From positions 1 to 57,065 of the forward strand of contig CAAFTW010000075.1 in assembly GCA_900766045.1 (NCBI GenBank): 57,065 nt of DNA, in the 5' to 3' direction. The notes under the pieces are model-generated. The model was not told the origin of the DNA. It saw only the letters and a list, made by a program, of their open reading frames with translations, and searched no databases. Position numbers and translations under genes: made by a program. Of this stretch, positions 40,396 through 50,248 are shown piece after piece. The DNA comes from Clostridia bacterium (GTDB lineage Bacteria > Bacillota > Clostridia > Peptostreptococcales > Anaerovoracaceae). Numbering within the stretch: the stretch's first letter is position 1; each line of letters starts with the position of its first letter.

Positions 40396-42513
40396 TTACT
40401 TGCGGAGTCCTTTCAGTCCGCTGATTTCCTCTGTTACAGGGATTTCTGCCTGGATGGACGCATCGTCGATGGCGATTTCATAATGCTTATGCATCATGCA
40501 GTTGACCGGATCCTCCGTGTCGAGAACCAGAACCAGCTGATGGCCTGCCGCAACGGTGTAACGCTGGGCGTTCAGATAAACGCTGTAATCGTGGAACTCG
40601 CCCGGCTGCAGGGTAATGCTAGACCAAGATGTCTGCGGCGCGTATCCGGAATCCGGGTTGCAGAGGTCGATATAGGCACGGGTGATGACCTTGTAATTCT
40701 TATTTACACTCTCAAACTCGATGACATCGAAATCCTGCAGGTCTCCGCCGTTCCTGATGCCGCCCTTCTGCACGGTCTTAAGCGGGATTTCGTTTCTTGC
40801 CGCGTCGACGGTCTGATAGCTGTCGAATTTCTCACTGCTGACATCGCAGAGCAGAACCGTCATCTTGACATCGTCCATGAAATCGGCGTCAGTTCCGAGG
40901 GCAAAGCTCAGCTTGTCAACATCATTGACGTTCTCTCCCTGGAAGGAGTCCTTCGGGTCGCCTGCGTTCAGTGCAGCGCTGAAGTCAACCTTTACCGTTC
41001 CCTGAATCGTAACATCCTGCGAAAGCTTCTCGCTCTGATAGCGCTGGTTCATGTTGGAAGAAGTCAGACTCATCTTCTCGTCGAAGTTGTCCTGATTGAC
41101 GCCGGCCTTTTCCCAGTCTGTGTCAATCAAAGTCTGTCCTCTGTCCTGATTCTTCAGGATCAGCTTATATGCAGTCTCCCAGGAATCTGCCGTCTCCCAG
41201 ACGTGCTGGTCGCGGTTGCTCTGTACCATAACATCCGGACGGTTTTCTGCTCCGTTGTCCACATCGAACAGATAATGGGAGAACCACTGGTTCAAAACAT
41301 CATCATAAGTCTGTCCGTCAACCAGGAACCCGTATCCCTTCAAAACCATGGTCGGCGTCATGTGATAGCCCTGGTGAAGCAGGAGCTTGACATTCTGTCC
41401 CGCTTTCTTGAAGGAAGATCTCATCATCTCAAACTGTTTGGTGGATACGTTCTCATCATTCAGTCCGTGGATGATCAGGGCGCTGCACTTGATCTTGTCC
41501 GCGTTCAGTGTGTAGTTTCCGCCGTCCCAGAACTCCGGATCATAGTCAAATCCGCACTTGATCTGGTCTCTGCTCATCTGGTACTGGTATCCGGCGAACT
41601 TCTTTCTTTCTTCTTCCGTGAGCTTCGGGTCGTCGTAACGGCTGGAGCAGTAATAGGAAAGGAAGCTCATCAGTACTTCCTTCGGCCAGTATCTCTGGGC
41701 GCCCTGCTGGTTCAGGAAGCTGTACCAATCTGCGATTCCAGCAACCGGTACGATGGTTTCAAGGCCCTCAACACCTGTGGAGGCAACGGCAAACGGCATG
41801 GTTCCGCCGTAAGATCTGCCGGTCATGCCAACTTTTCCATTTGACCAGTCAGCCTTTGTCTCGATATTATGCTCTCTGTCCGTGTAACCAACACGGTCTC
41901 CGTGCAGCCACTCAACGATTGCGGCAAAGGCGTCTCTCTCATAAGTCGTTCCGACGGCCTCGAATCCTTCAGATCCCAGTGTTCCAAGACCTGCCGCCTG
42001 AACAACGGCAAATCCTCTGATCAGGTAATAGTCATACAGGTCGATATTATCGTAGCAGTAAGTAACGCCGTCCTTATATCCCTGATCCTGATAATGCCAC
42101 TCAGAAGGGTCTGCTTTCTCAGCTGCTTCAAGAGCGCTGATGCAGCCTTCTGGTGTTCTTGCCGGCGCGTCATAGACGTGGAGCATGTCGTACTTCGGAT
42201 AAACATCCTCGTCGACTTCCTTCATGTGGTCATAGGCGTCATACTGGATACCGGAACTGTACGGACGGGCTTCATAAATCGTCCCCGCCTTATAAATCCC
42301 TTCTGCAGCACTTCTCGGTACCTGCACAAAGGCCTTGACCAGGTCGCGCTTTCCGTCACCGTCCAGGTCAAAATCCGTCTCCACATAAACGCAGTATCTC
42401 ACGATATCGGACGTCTGCGGATCATACTTGCTGCCCGTCTTTCCATCGGTAAATGGGAATACCGGCTGTGCGAGGCCATTTTCAAAATACGGCACCTTTT
42501 TTTGTTCACTCAT
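40396..42513 (-). CDS. X-Pro dipeptidyl-peptidase (S15 family)
   Basis: A 705-aa serine peptidase of family S15. The nucleophile lies in GKVGMTGRSYGGTMPFAVASTG; the catalytic Asp/His are expected near ALIIHGLNDENVSTKQ and LHQGYHM. The C-terminal jelly-roll domain includes LQPGEFHDYSVYLNAQRYTVAAGHQLVLVL. It removes X-Pro dipeptides from peptides, useful for protein-rich host niches. No signal peptide, so it is cytoplasmic. GAGGAGG lies upstream. Confidence 0.9.
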   Translation of the reverse strand: MSEQKKVPYFENGLAQPVFPFTDGKTGSKYDPQTSDIVRYCVYVETDFDLDGDGKRDLVKAFVQVPRSAAEGIYKAGTIYEARPYSSGIQYDAYDHMKEVDEDVYPKYDMLHVYDAPARTPEGCISALEAAEKADPSEWHYQDQGYKDGVTYCYDNIDLYDYYLIRGFAVVQAAGLGTLGSEGFEAVGTTYERDAFAAIVEWLHGDRVGYTDREHNIETKADWSNGKVGMTGRSYGGTMPFAVASTGVEGLETIVPVAGIADWYSFLNQQGAQRYWPKEVLMSFLSYYCSSRYDDPKLTEEERKKFAGYQYQMSRDQIKCGFDYDPEFWDGGNYTLNADKIKCSALIIHGLNDENVSTKQFEMMRSSFKKAGQNVKLLLHQGYHMTPTMVLKGYGFLVDGQTYDDVLNQWFSHYLFDVDNGAENRPDVMVQSNRDQHVWETADSWETAYKLILKNQDRGQTLIDTDWEKAGVNQDNFDEKMSLTSSNMNQRYQSEKLSQDVTIQGTVKVDFSAALNAGDPKDSFQGENVNDVDKLSFALGTDADFMDDVKMTVLLCDVSSEKFDSYQTVDAARNEIPLKTVQKGGIRNGGDLQDFDVIEFESVNKNYKVITRAYIDLCNPDSGYAPQTSWSSITLQPGEFHDYSVYLNAQRYTVAAGHQLVLVLDTEDPVNCMMHKHYEIAIDDASIQAEIPVTEEISGLKGLRK

Positions 42514-42606
42514 TTCTGAACTTCCTCCTCATTTCACTCTTACACAACTCTATTTACCATCGCCAAAGATGCCCCGAATCTTCAGACGAATAAGAAACTT
42601 ATCCAG

Positions 42607-42633
42607 AAAAAAACGGCCGGACTGCGCAGGCCG
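42607..42633 (-). terminator. Intrinsic terminator of the dehydrogenase gene
   Basis: On the minus strand CGGCC (42629-42633) and GGCCG (42614-42618) flank a 10-nt loop and are followed by a run of seven T (42607-42613). Confidence 0.75.
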
Positions 42634-42799
42634 CGTAAATTCTAGTCCAACCGTATTGTAACATATTTATCAAAATGGGTGAGGAAGTTTATACGAAAAT
42701 TTCAGAGAGGAAAGCAGCTTTCTATCTTCCCTTCCCGCTTCTCCGCCGCGCGGCAACGTTCACCATGACTGCCGCCAGCCAGAATATATCCTTGCGTTT

Positions 42800-43720
42800 T
42801 TATTTTGCCGCCGCAATGGCAATGTTTCCGCGGACAACGTCGCAGGAATGATGGAACTGTTCCTTCTCTTCATCGGTCAGCGGAATCTCGAGAACGCGCT
42901 CGATTCCTTCTCCGCCGATTACGCACGGAACACCGATCTGGACGTCATTCTCGCCATATTCACCGTGCAGATTTACGGATGCCGGCAGGATCTTCTTCTC
43001 ATCTCTCATGATCACGCCTGCCATGTATGCAGCAGCGCGGCCGATGCCGAACTCTGTGCAGTTCTTTCCTTCAACGATGACCCAGCCGCCTCTTCTCATC
43101 TCGGTCAGGACGTCCTCATCAGAAAGATCAAAGTCACTGTATTTCAGCGCGCCGATATGAATCTGTGAAAACGGAATCATGGAAGACTCGCCATGCTCGC
43201 CCATGACGAATCCCTGAATGGAATCTCTGGAAACGCCGGTCTGACGGCTCAGCACGCGGACAAGGCGCGCAGTATCCAGCAGGGTTCCGGTTCCGAACAT
43301 TCTGCAGTCGTCAACACCGAGGCCCTTTCTCAGGTAATCCGCAATGACATCGCACGGGTTCGTAATGGAAATCACGATTCCCGGAATCTTATATGGCTTC
43401 AGAGAAGCAATCAGCTCTTTGCACATAATGATGGAATGGTCCAGCATGTCCACGCGGTCCTGACCCGGTTTTCTCGGCTCGCCGATAGCGATCACAACAA
43501 CATCAGAGTCCTCGACGTCGGAGTAATCTCCGGCGCGGACCAGGACGCTGTGGCTGGAGAAACTCATTGCGTCATAGATGTCCAGCGCATGCGCCTTTGC
43601 CTTCTTCTCGTCCTTATCCACCAGGACAACTTCATCTGCCGTATGATCAAACGCGAGCGCCATCGCAACATGTGATCCAACATGACCTGTTCCGATAACC
43701 ATTGCTTTTCTGTGTTTCAT
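42800..43720 (-). CDS. Lactate/malate dehydrogenase-family protein
   Basis: A 306-aa NAD-dependent dehydrogenase: MVIGTGHVGSHVAMAL, the specificity loop IAIGEPRKPGQDRVDML, VISITNPCDV and the catalytic His in VMGEHGESS (H176). At the position where L-lactate dehydrogenases carry Gln, this protein has Arg (R83), as in malate dehydrogenases, so malate or a larger 2-oxoacid such as a 2-hydroxyacid substrate is more likely than lactate. AGGAGG lies before the ATG. Transcribed from its own promoter. Confidence 0.9.
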   Translation of the reverse strand: MKHRKAMVIGTGHVGSHVAMALAFDHTADEVVLVDKDEKKAKAHALDIYDAMSFSSHSVLVRAGDYSDVEDSDVVVIAIGEPRKPGQDRVDMLDHSIIMCKELIASLKPYKIPGIVISITNPCDVIADYLRKGLGVDDCRMFGTGTLLDTARLVRVLSRQTGVSRDSIQGFVMGEHGESSMIPFSQIHIGALKYSDFDLSDEDVLTEMRRGGWVIVEGKNCTEFGIGRAAAYMAGVIMRDEKKILPASVNLHGEYGENDVQIGVPCVIGGEGIERVLEIPLTDEEKEQFHHSCDVVRGNIAIAAAK

Positions 43721-43773
43721 TGTCTTTTCCTCCTGTCGTCAAATCAACCCATAATCCTTAAGTCAATGGAATT

Positions 43774-43793
43774 ATTATACACCATTTTGGTGT
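43774..43793 (-). promoter_or_regulatory. Promoter -10 and operator palindrome of the dehydrogenase gene
   Basis: On the minus strand TATAAT (43774-43779) is directly preceded by the perfect palindrome ACACCA-AAA-TGGTGT (43779-43793), which fills the spacer between -35 and -10. A repressor bound here would block transcription. The motif is not the Rex consensus. Confidence 0.6.
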
Positions 43794-43858
43794 TAAGTCA
43801 TGCTTTTATAAATATTTTTTGGGTGAAAACACAATTCTCGCTCGCCTCGAGTTCCCGA

Positions 43859-43884
43859 CCGCCAGCGGCTTCTGCCACTGGCAG
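43859..43884 (-). terminator. Hairpin after the dtd gene
   Basis: CTGCCAGTGGC and GCCGCTGGCGG pair over 11 positions with two G-U pairs and a 4-nt loop, directly after the dtd stop. No U-run follows, so the role is uncertain. Confidence 0.4.
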
Positions 43885-44334
43885 CTAATGTAAATCCGCG
43901 GAATCCAGAATGATCGTGAACGGCCCGTCGTTGACCAGGCTGACTTTCATGTCGGCGCCGAATTCTCCGGTTTCCACGTGTTCTACCTGTTTCCGGCATT
44001 CAGAGATGATGTATTCGTAGAGGTCGTTGGCGATTTCCGGGTCGGCGGCGTCGGTAAAGCCCGGGCGGTTTCCACGTCTGCAGTCTGCATACAGGGTAAA
44101 CTGGGAGACCAGAAGCAGACTGCCGCCGACCTTCTCCAGGGAAAGGTTGGTTTTCCCGTTCTCGTCCTCGAAGATCCGCATGCCGATCAGCTTTTTTACC
44201 ATCTTATCCGCGGTTTCCTTTGTATCCCCGTGGGTAACGCCGATCAGGACCAGGAAGCCCTGACCGATTTCTCCGATTGTCTTTCCCTCAACTTCTACCT
44301 TACTCTCGAGCACACGCTGAATCACAAACCGCAT
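43885..44334 (-). CDS. dtd: D-aminoacyl-tRNA deacylase
   Basis: The 149-aa Dtd: GFLVLIGVTHGDT, LSLEKVGGSLLLVSQFTLYADCRRGNRPGF (family motif with SQF) and LVNDGPFTIILDS. It clears D-amino acids wrongly attached to tRNA. AGGAGG lies directly before the ATG. It follows gtfB of the accessory Sec locus by 45 nt, so it may be co-transcribed though unrelated. Confidence 0.95.
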   Translation of the reverse strand: MRFVIQRVLESKVEVEGKTIGEIGQGFLVLIGVTHGDTKETADKMVKKLIGMRIFEDENGKTNLSLEKVGGSLLLVSQFTLYADCRRGNRPGFTDAADPEIANDLYEYIISECRKQVEHVETGEFGADMKVSLVNDGPFTIILDSADLH

Positions 44335-44379
44335 GTTTACCTCCTATATATATTCATGTTTTCTGTGGTATTCCGTAAT

Positions 44380-45885
44380 TTAATCTTCAAACAGCTTCTG
44401 GTAAGCTCCTTCTGTTTCTTCCATCGCCGCGTCTTTCTGGGCGCGGAGACCTTTCTGAAGGACTTCGCTGTCTGCATGGCAGTGCTTCAGCACCCCGCAC
44501 AAGTCAGCCGCATCGCTGAACTGGTTTTCCTCTGCCGTATACCAGGGATTGTGCAGGGTTTTCCTGAATCCCAGAATCAGCTCATCGTGCAGGAATGCCT
44601 GTTTTACGGCTGAAACGATCTCACCGCCGTGATTAATGTCCAAATAATAATCGCATTTATCAAGCAGTTCGTCAATAAGGGATTCCCGCGCGCATGGATA
44701 GAGCCGGATATTCTCATATTTTCCGAAGGCAAGGAGTTTTGCGGACATCTCTGTCACCGCGGCGATGTGAAGCTGCATGCCGGCCGGCAGATTTTCCGCG
44801 ATTTCCTGCAGCTGCTCGATCTGATCGGAATTGGTGCAGATCAGAATGTCTTTTCCGCCGCGGTTTTTCCGCCTGTATCCGTACAGGTATCCCATCGGCT
44901 TCAGGACCTGGTCCGAAGCGCCGAGGCGGAGCAGATTCTTCAGGCTCTCCCGGTTCTGCACCAGAATTTCCGAGGTGTTCGACCGGCCCTCCAGAATCAT
45001 CTTCATATTTCCCGGAATGTCGTTCCGCGGCCCTTCCTGCCAGAATAGCACATTTCCCTTTTCCGGCTTCTTCATCTTTTCCGTGACAAAAAGTGGAATG
45101 GACAAGGAGTTATAGAAGATTCTGCGGCCGTCGGCTCCGATTTCCTTCAGCATGGAAACAGCAAGCTCCGTGCGGTTTCGGAACAGAGTGATCTTTCCAT
45201 TCCGGTTGACCAGGATATCCCCGGTTACGTAGTTTTCCACGATGCGCTCGCGGGCCTCTTCATCGAACCAGGAGCGGCAGAAGCGCTCGCCTTTCTTGTT
45301 GAATACCGTCCGTGAATAGAGGATTCCGGAGTTATCGTAGTGGTCAGTACAGCGCACGATGCCTTTTTCATTCAGCCAGTCGACTTCGCTCACCCGTCTT
45401 CTGGCAGACGGCGCCGCGAAGAAGATCCGGCCCCGGAGGTGCTGAAGGTCATGGATTTCGCCGGAAACGCCGTTTCCGGTAATTTCCCAATAGTCTGGAA
45501 GCTCGATCTGATTGAAATATCTGGCTTTCCCCATTCTCCAGCCGGCGTGGGATAATTGATACTGCCGCGAACCAGGTTTTGCCTGAGCTTCAGGCAGTAT
45601 TTCGTCTCTAGCAGCGGATTCTGCGGCCGCGCGGTCCGTAATTTTCTTGCAATTGTTTTTTGTCCCGGGGAAAGGAGTTCCCTCTGAATCCCTGCAGAAG
45701 CAGCGATAGAGGGAGATCACATCGGCGGGCAGGAAGCCGGAGTCGGCCAGGACGATGACCGGGCCGGTAAAGCCAGCGCGGCGGAAGGAGCTGCTCAGCA
45801 TGGCTGCGGCTTCGTCATAATGGTCCAGGAGGAGAACGCCCTGAGAGAGCTCCTGATCTGTTATCTGCTTAATACTGTTTTCCAT
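44380..45885 (-). CDS. gtfB: Accessory Sec glycosylation protein GtfB
   Basis: A 501-aa protein matching accessory Sec glycosyltransferase stabiliser GtfB: N-terminal VLLLDHYDEAAAMLSSSFRRAGF, the central fold RYFNQIELPDYWEI and DHYDNSGILYSR, and C-terminal YLDINHGGEIVSAVKQAFLHDELILGF. In streptococci GtfB binds and activates GtfA to add the first GlcNAc to Ser/Thr of the serine-rich repeat protein. A variable insert lies around residues 65-110. It overlaps gtfA by 25 nt. Confidence 0.88.
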   Translation of the reverse strand: MENSIKQITDQELSQGVLLLDHYDEAAAMLSSSFRRAGFTGPVIVLADSGFLPADVISLYRCFCRDSEGTPFPGTKNNCKKITDRAAAESAARDEILPEAQAKPGSRQYQLSHAGWRMGKARYFNQIELPDYWEITGNGVSGEIHDLQHLRGRIFFAAPSARRRVSEVDWLNEKGIVRCTDHYDNSGILYSRTVFNKKGERFCRSWFDEEARERIVENYVTGDILVNRNGKITLFRNRTELAVSMLKEIGADGRRIFYNSLSIPLFVTEKMKKPEKGNVLFWQEGPRNDIPGNMKMILEGRSNTSEILVQNRESLKNLLRLGASDQVLKPMGYLYGYRRKNRGGKDILICTNSDQIEQLQEIAENLPAGMQLHIAAVTEMSAKLLAFGKYENIRLYPCARESLIDELLDKCDYYLDINHGGEIVSAVKQAFLHDELILGFRKTLHNPWYTAEENQFSDAADLCGVLKHCHADSEVLQKGLRAQKDAAMEETEGAYQKLFED

Positions 45886-47360
45886 CTCTGCATAACCTTT
45901 TCTGTTAAAAATCCGGAAGCGATTTCATAGGAGCGGCGCTGGAAGGCACTGCGGTCAGCCTCAGTGAAGAGGCGGACGGTACGGTCGGCCAGGGCGGCGA
46001 TTCTTTCCGGGATGGACATGTTTTCATCCACTGGAATCAGATAACCGTTTTTTTCGTCATCGATGAAGGTCGGATTGCCGTAAGGAACGTCGAAGCCGAT
46101 CATCGGAAGGCCGCCCCCGACGGCTTCCATCAGACTGAGGCCGAAGCCCTCGCTGGTGGAGCCGGAAAGGTAAAGTTCATAATTCTGGTAGAGTTCCGTC
46201 ATGTCATGCTGACCCATCATGCGGATATAGGAATCGGCGTGTTTGTCCTGAATCAGCTCCCGAAGCTTGCTTTCTTCTGCACCGGTTCCGTAGATGTCCA
46301 GGGTCAGCCCCGGGATTTTTTTCCGAGCGAGGACACAGGCTTCAATGACCCAGTCAACGTGTTTTTCTGAGGCCAGGCGGGAGGCGGTCAGAATGGAGAA
46401 GGGCCGGCGCGGAGTGTCTGAGGCCGGGTAATGCAGTTTTTCCAGACTGCCGACGGGAATTGTGTAAATTTCCGGGGATTCGCCGATGTATTTCTGGAAC
46501 TGCTCGTTCATCATCTGCTTCTGCGCATCGGTGGCGGTGATGAAGAAGCGGATATGCTTATACATATCAAAGGAATATTCATAGTAGTTATTCCAGAGAA
46601 TGTAGTCGTCCGTAGTGCTGCCCTTGCTGTAGTGGTCGGCATGGACGATGATTCCGGTCCGCGCCTTTCCGCAGTTCTGAAGCACGGCCTGGCCGACTCC
46701 GGTGGTCCGGTCGATGATCACAGTGTCCTTTTCCGTAAGATGAAGGCAGCGGATCATGTAACCGACCAGTTCCTCTTTAGCGTACAGGATCTGGTCCGGA
46801 AAGCGGTAGAGGACCTCATCGTCATCGTTGATTTCTTCATAGGCGGTGGATCCGTCGGTGTTGAAATAGCGGCGCATGTACAGGTGGGCTTTCCCGTTGA
46901 GGGGTGCGTAGTACTCAGAATAGATTCTGCCGTATGTGAAATAGTCTTTGCGGATCAGACAGCCGTTTGAGACATACTCTACCCGGTGGACCAGGTCGGA
47001 GTCTTCGCGGACAAAATAAACGGTACAGAAGTTTCCGTTTCCCGGGAGAAAGATCCTTCCGATTTTTCCCTGTCTGTCCATCCTATGCCCGGTTCCCGGA
47101 AGGGTGTCTTCCAGATCCTGCAGAGTCCAGGTTACCGGAGAAATTTCATAATCCGTAAAGAAAGTATAGAGCCAGATGACCTCTTCATCCTTAAACCCGA
47201 TGTTTCTGGTCAGATGCTCGATGTTTTCCCGCGGAAACATGTCAGTAAAAATGAAGCGCGCCGGTTCATGGATGCCGCGGAACATTCTGGCGCGGTAGAG
47301 CTGCGCATATTCTACGCCGCTTGACGCCCATCCGATACCAAGGTTGATGTTGTAAATCAT
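45861..47360 (-). CDS. gtfA: Accessory Sec system glycosyltransferase GtfA
   Basis: A ~499-aa GT4-type glycosyltransferase. N-terminal MIYNINLGIGWASSGVEYAQLYRARMFR is typical of GtfA; the E-x7-E motif lies in STSEGFGLSLMEAVGGGLPMIGFD with RPFSILTASRLASEKHVDWVIEA before it. It would transfer GlcNAc to the serine-rich repeats of the adhesin at 54763-57065. The ATG at 47360 is supported by AGGAG; a longer frame to 47444 adds unlikely residues. Confidence 0.92.
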   Translation of the reverse strand: MIYNINLGIGWASSGVEYAQLYRARMFRGIHEPARFIFTDMFPRENIEHLTRNIGFKDEEVIWLYTFFTDYEISPVTWTLQDLEDTLPGTGHRMDRQGKIGRIFLPGNGNFCTVYFVREDSDLVHRVEYVSNGCLIRKDYFTYGRIYSEYYAPLNGKAHLYMRRYFNTDGSTAYEEINDDDEVLYRFPDQILYAKEELVGYMIRCLHLTEKDTVIIDRTTGVGQAVLQNCGKARTGIIVHADHYSKGSTTDDYILWNNYYEYSFDMYKHIRFFITATDAQKQMMNEQFQKYIGESPEIYTIPVGSLEKLHYPASDTPRRPFSILTASRLASEKHVDWVIEACVLARKKIPGLTLDIYGTGAEESKLRELIQDKHADSYIRMMGQHDMTELYQNYELYLSGSTSEGFGLSLMEAVGGGLPMIGFDVPYGNPTFIDDEKNGYLIPVDENMSIPERIAALADRTVRLFTEADRSAFQRRSYEIASGFLTEKVMQRWKTVLSR

Positions 47361-47468
47361 ATTCAGTCTCCTGCTTATTCTTCCCTCTGCACACGGGGCG
47401 GATTCAAGTTTTACATGTCCATTTGACTGGCAGATTTCTGCCACCGCTGCGTCCAGACGCAGACAGCT

Positions 47469-49805
47469 TTATGGGAAGACGATCTGCACATCCCCGTTTT
47501 CTCCGATCTGCGGGTCGCCCAGGAAGAAGTTCCTCGCGATGTTTTTCTTCATCGTCGTTTTCATTTCGTCAAAGGACTGGAAAGCTTCCCTGCTGTATTC
47601 AAACACCGGATTTCTCTGGGCGGTGCCCCTGGTTGACGTCGCGTACTGCAGCTGCTGCAGGTAGTCGACTTCTTCAATCCAGGCTTCATCCAGCGCGCGG
47701 AGAACGCACTTTCTGACATATTCCTGAAACTCAGCCCGGCTTGTAAACAGAGCCTGCTTCTGTTCAAACAGACGGTCTGCATAATCGTTCATCTGTTCGA
47801 GAAGTTTCTGCCTTGCTTCTCTGCTTTTGCCAGAGGAACGGAGGGAAATATTCATCTCGTAGCTCAGATTATCCAGCACATAGCGGTTCAGATCCTTCTG
47901 GGAAGGGTCCGGACAGCTGTCCAGGAAGCGGTTCAGATTGTCCCGCACGATTGCGCGGAAAGTGCCCTTTCCGATGTTCTCGTGGTCCAGGATCCGGTCT
48001 CTGGCATCGTAAAGGATGGTTCTCTGGCGCCGGAGAATCTCGTCGTAGCGGACAGACTGCTCACGGGACGCGACTGCCTGCTCTTCCAGGGTTTTCTGCG
48101 AGCCATCGATGATTTTTCTCAGCTTTCTGGCGGAAATTTTCTTCTTTCCGTCGATATACTTATCGACCTTCTCTCCTTTCATGGCTTTTACGATTTCATC
48201 CTCAAGGGAGACGTAGAAGCGGCTGGATCCGGGATCGCCCTGGCGTCCGGCGCGGCCTCTCGCCTGGCGTTCCAGCCGGATGTTCTCCATGCGCCCGATT
48301 CCGATAACGGCAAGACCCCCGAGCTCGCGGACACCCTTTCCCAGCTTGATGTCAGTTCCGCGTCCGGCCATTCCGGTGGATACGGTAACGGCACCTTTCT
48401 GTCCCGCGGAGCCGATGATTTCCGCTTCCCAGTAGGCATTGTTCGCATTCAGCACACTGTGCGGAATCTGCTCATTCACCAGCATGCGGGAGAAGATCTG
48501 TGTGTCCTGAATCGCCGCCGCTACGACCAGAACCGGCTGCCCGGTCTTATGGTGTTCCAGTACTTCTTCCAGTGCCGCTTCATACTGCTCTTCCGCTGTA
48601 ACAAAGCAGCGATCTGCATGGTCGATTCTCTGCATTTTCCGGTTTGTCGGAATGATCATGACTTCCTTATGGTATACGTCGCGCAGTTCTTTTCTGGCGT
48701 CGGAAATCGTTCCGCTCATGCCGCACATCTTCGGGAACATCAGGAAGAGATTCTGATAGGTTACGGAAGCAACCGAACGCTGCTCCTGAGAGAGTTTCAG
48801 TCCTTCCTTCTGCTCCAGGGCCTGATGTTCGCCTCCTCTCATTTTCATGCCCGGAAGACTGCGTCCTGTACTGCTGTCCAGAAGCACGATCTCTCCCTGG
48901 TCGGAAACCACATAGTCCTTTTCCGGCTGAAACAGGGCGTGGGCCCTGAGCGCCATGGTCACGTGGCGGTTGATCTCAAAATTTTCATGGTCATAAAAAC
49001 GAGAAATTCCAAAGAATTTTTCTGCCGCTGCTACGCCGTGATCCGTCAGCCACACGGACTTGTCTTCTGTCTCATAGTCCCTTCCCTCTTTCAGCGTGGA
49101 CACGAAAAAGTCGGTCATGGCGTAGAGATTGGACTGGACGCGAGGCGATCCGGAAATGACCAGCGGCATCTGGGCGCCGTCCAGGAGAACGGAGTCTGCC
49201 TCATCGATAATAATGAAGTAAAACTCCCTCATAAAACGGTCTTCTGCCCGCATGACCAGATGATTCAGAAGATAATCAAAGGCCAGCACACTGTGGGTCG
49301 TATAAAGGATATCGGCGTTGTAGTTTTCTTTTTTCTGCTCGTTCGTCAGGAATTTACCCGGTGTCTGGGAGACGCCCGCGCGCTCGTCCAGCCCCATGAA
49401 GGTAAAGACCGGCCGCATTTCCGCGGCATCACGCCAGGCCAGGTATTCATTGGCCGTAACCAGAATCGTGCTCTTTCCGGTCAGGGCGTTCAGATACAGC
49501 GGCAGTGTCGCCGTCAGGGTCTTTCCCTCTCCGGTGTTCATCTCCGCGAGATAGCCGTAGTGGAGGGCAATCGCGCCCATGATCTGCACGTCGTAAGGAT
49601 ACATACCCAGCACCCGGCGGTCTGCCTCACCGATCACCGCGTAAGCCCTGGGAAGGATCTGCTCCGTCGTCTTCCCGGACGCCAGCTCCGCCTTCAGTTC
49701 CTGCGTCATCTGCTGCAGCTTCTCATCACTCAGATTCTTTATTGGAGCTGCGCACAGCTTCACCTCATCTAGAATTTTTCTTATCCGTTTTTCCGTGATC
49801 TTCAT
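47469..49805 (-). CDS. secA2: Accessory Sec translocase ATPase SecA2
   Basis: A 778-aa SecA paralogue: Walker A MNTGEGKTLTATLPLY (residues 89-104), IIDEADSVLLDGAQMPLVISG, VTVSTGMAGRGTDIKLGKGV and GRAGRQGDPGSSRFYVSLED. It lacks the C-terminal zinc-binding linker of SecA1. It drives export of the glycosylated serine-rich protein through SecY2. Its start overlaps the asp3 stop as ATGA. Confidence 0.95.
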   Translation of the reverse strand: MKITEKRIRKILDEVKLCAAPIKNLSDEKLQQMTQELKAELASGKTTEQILPRAYAVIGEADRRVLGMYPYDVQIMGAIALHYGYLAEMNTGEGKTLTATLPLYLNALTGKSTILVTANEYLAWRDAAEMRPVFTFMGLDERAGVSQTPGKFLTNEQKKENYNADILYTTHSVLAFDYLLNHLVMRAEDRFMREFYFIIIDEADSVLLDGAQMPLVISGSPRVQSNLYAMTDFFVSTLKEGRDYETEDKSVWLTDHGVAAAEKFFGISRFYDHENFEINRHVTMALRAHALFQPEKDYVVSDQGEIVLLDSSTGRSLPGMKMRGGEHQALEQKEGLKLSQEQRSVASVTYQNLFLMFPKMCGMSGTISDARKELRDVYHKEVMIIPTNRKMQRIDHADRCFVTAEEQYEAALEEVLEHHKTGQPVLVVAAAIQDTQIFSRMLVNEQIPHSVLNANNAYWEAEIIGSAGQKGAVTVSTGMAGRGTDIKLGKGVRELGGLAVIGIGRMENIRLERQARGRAGRQGDPGSSRFYVSLEDEIVKAMKGEKVDKYIDGKKKISARKLRKIIDGSQKTLEEQAVASREQSVRYDEILRRQRTILYDARDRILDHENIGKGTFRAIVRDNLNRFLDSCPDPSQKDLNRYVLDNLSYEMNISLRSSGKSREARQKLLEQMNDYADRLFEQKQALFTSRAEFQEYVRKCVLRALDEAWIEEVDYLQQLQYATSTRGTAQRNPVFEYSREAFQSFDEMKTTMKKNIARNFFLGDPQIGENGDVQIVFP

Positions 49806-50248
49806 GATTCCGTTCTTTCTGTAATCGTAAAGGAATGAAAATGGAAATTATGCGAGCCCGCGCAGATCAGCTCCACCTTATAGCTGTAGGTCTTCAGCGG
49901 GCACTTCATATCCGCCTCCGGCCCGTCTATAATCAGGCTGCCTGCTTCCTCCCCGTTTTTTCCAAGGAAAACAAAACGCAGGAACACGCCGCCCGGAATA
50001 TCGCAGTCCAGGTCCCAAGACACGTGGTAGCTTCCTTCTCCGTCAATGATCGGAAGAGACGGTTCAATCCTTCCCGCCTGATAATTCACCATGGAATACC
50101 AGGTTTTCATGACCGTCCCAGGGGGCATCAGGGCATTATGGAATTCCACATCATCCCTGCTGTGAAAAGTAATTTCCGTTCCATATAAATAGCTGTCGCT
50201 GCTATACTCATTCCAGTAGACCGTCCACTTTTTACCTTGATTTTCCAT
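49802..50248 (-). CDS. asp3: Accessory Sec protein Asp3
   Basis: A ~148-aa protein recognised as Asp3 by position and residues KWTVYWNEYSSDSYLYGTEITFHSRDDVEFHNALMPPG. In streptococci Asp3 forms a complex with Asp1/Asp2 and SecA2 to chaperone the adhesin. Two adjacent ATGs are possible; AGGAGG sits seven bases before the second. Overlaps asp2 and secA2. Confidence 0.85.
   Translation of the reverse strand: MENQGKKWTVYWNEYSSDSYLYGTEITFHSRDDVEFHNALMPPGTVMKTWYSMVNYQAGRIEPSLPIIDGEGSYHVSWDLDCDIPGGVFLRFVFLGKNGEEAGSLIIDGPEADMKCPLKTYSYKVELICAGSHNFHFHSFTITERTES

Noticed and set aside
40294..41844. A 516-codon plus-strand open frame opposite the S15 peptidase gene.
   Set aside because: The opposite strand encodes a full X-Pro dipeptidyl-peptidase with motifs; this frame has none.
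47982..49772. A 596-codon plus-strand open frame opposite secA2.
   Set aside because: SecA2 is unambiguous on the minus strand; this frame is a shadow.
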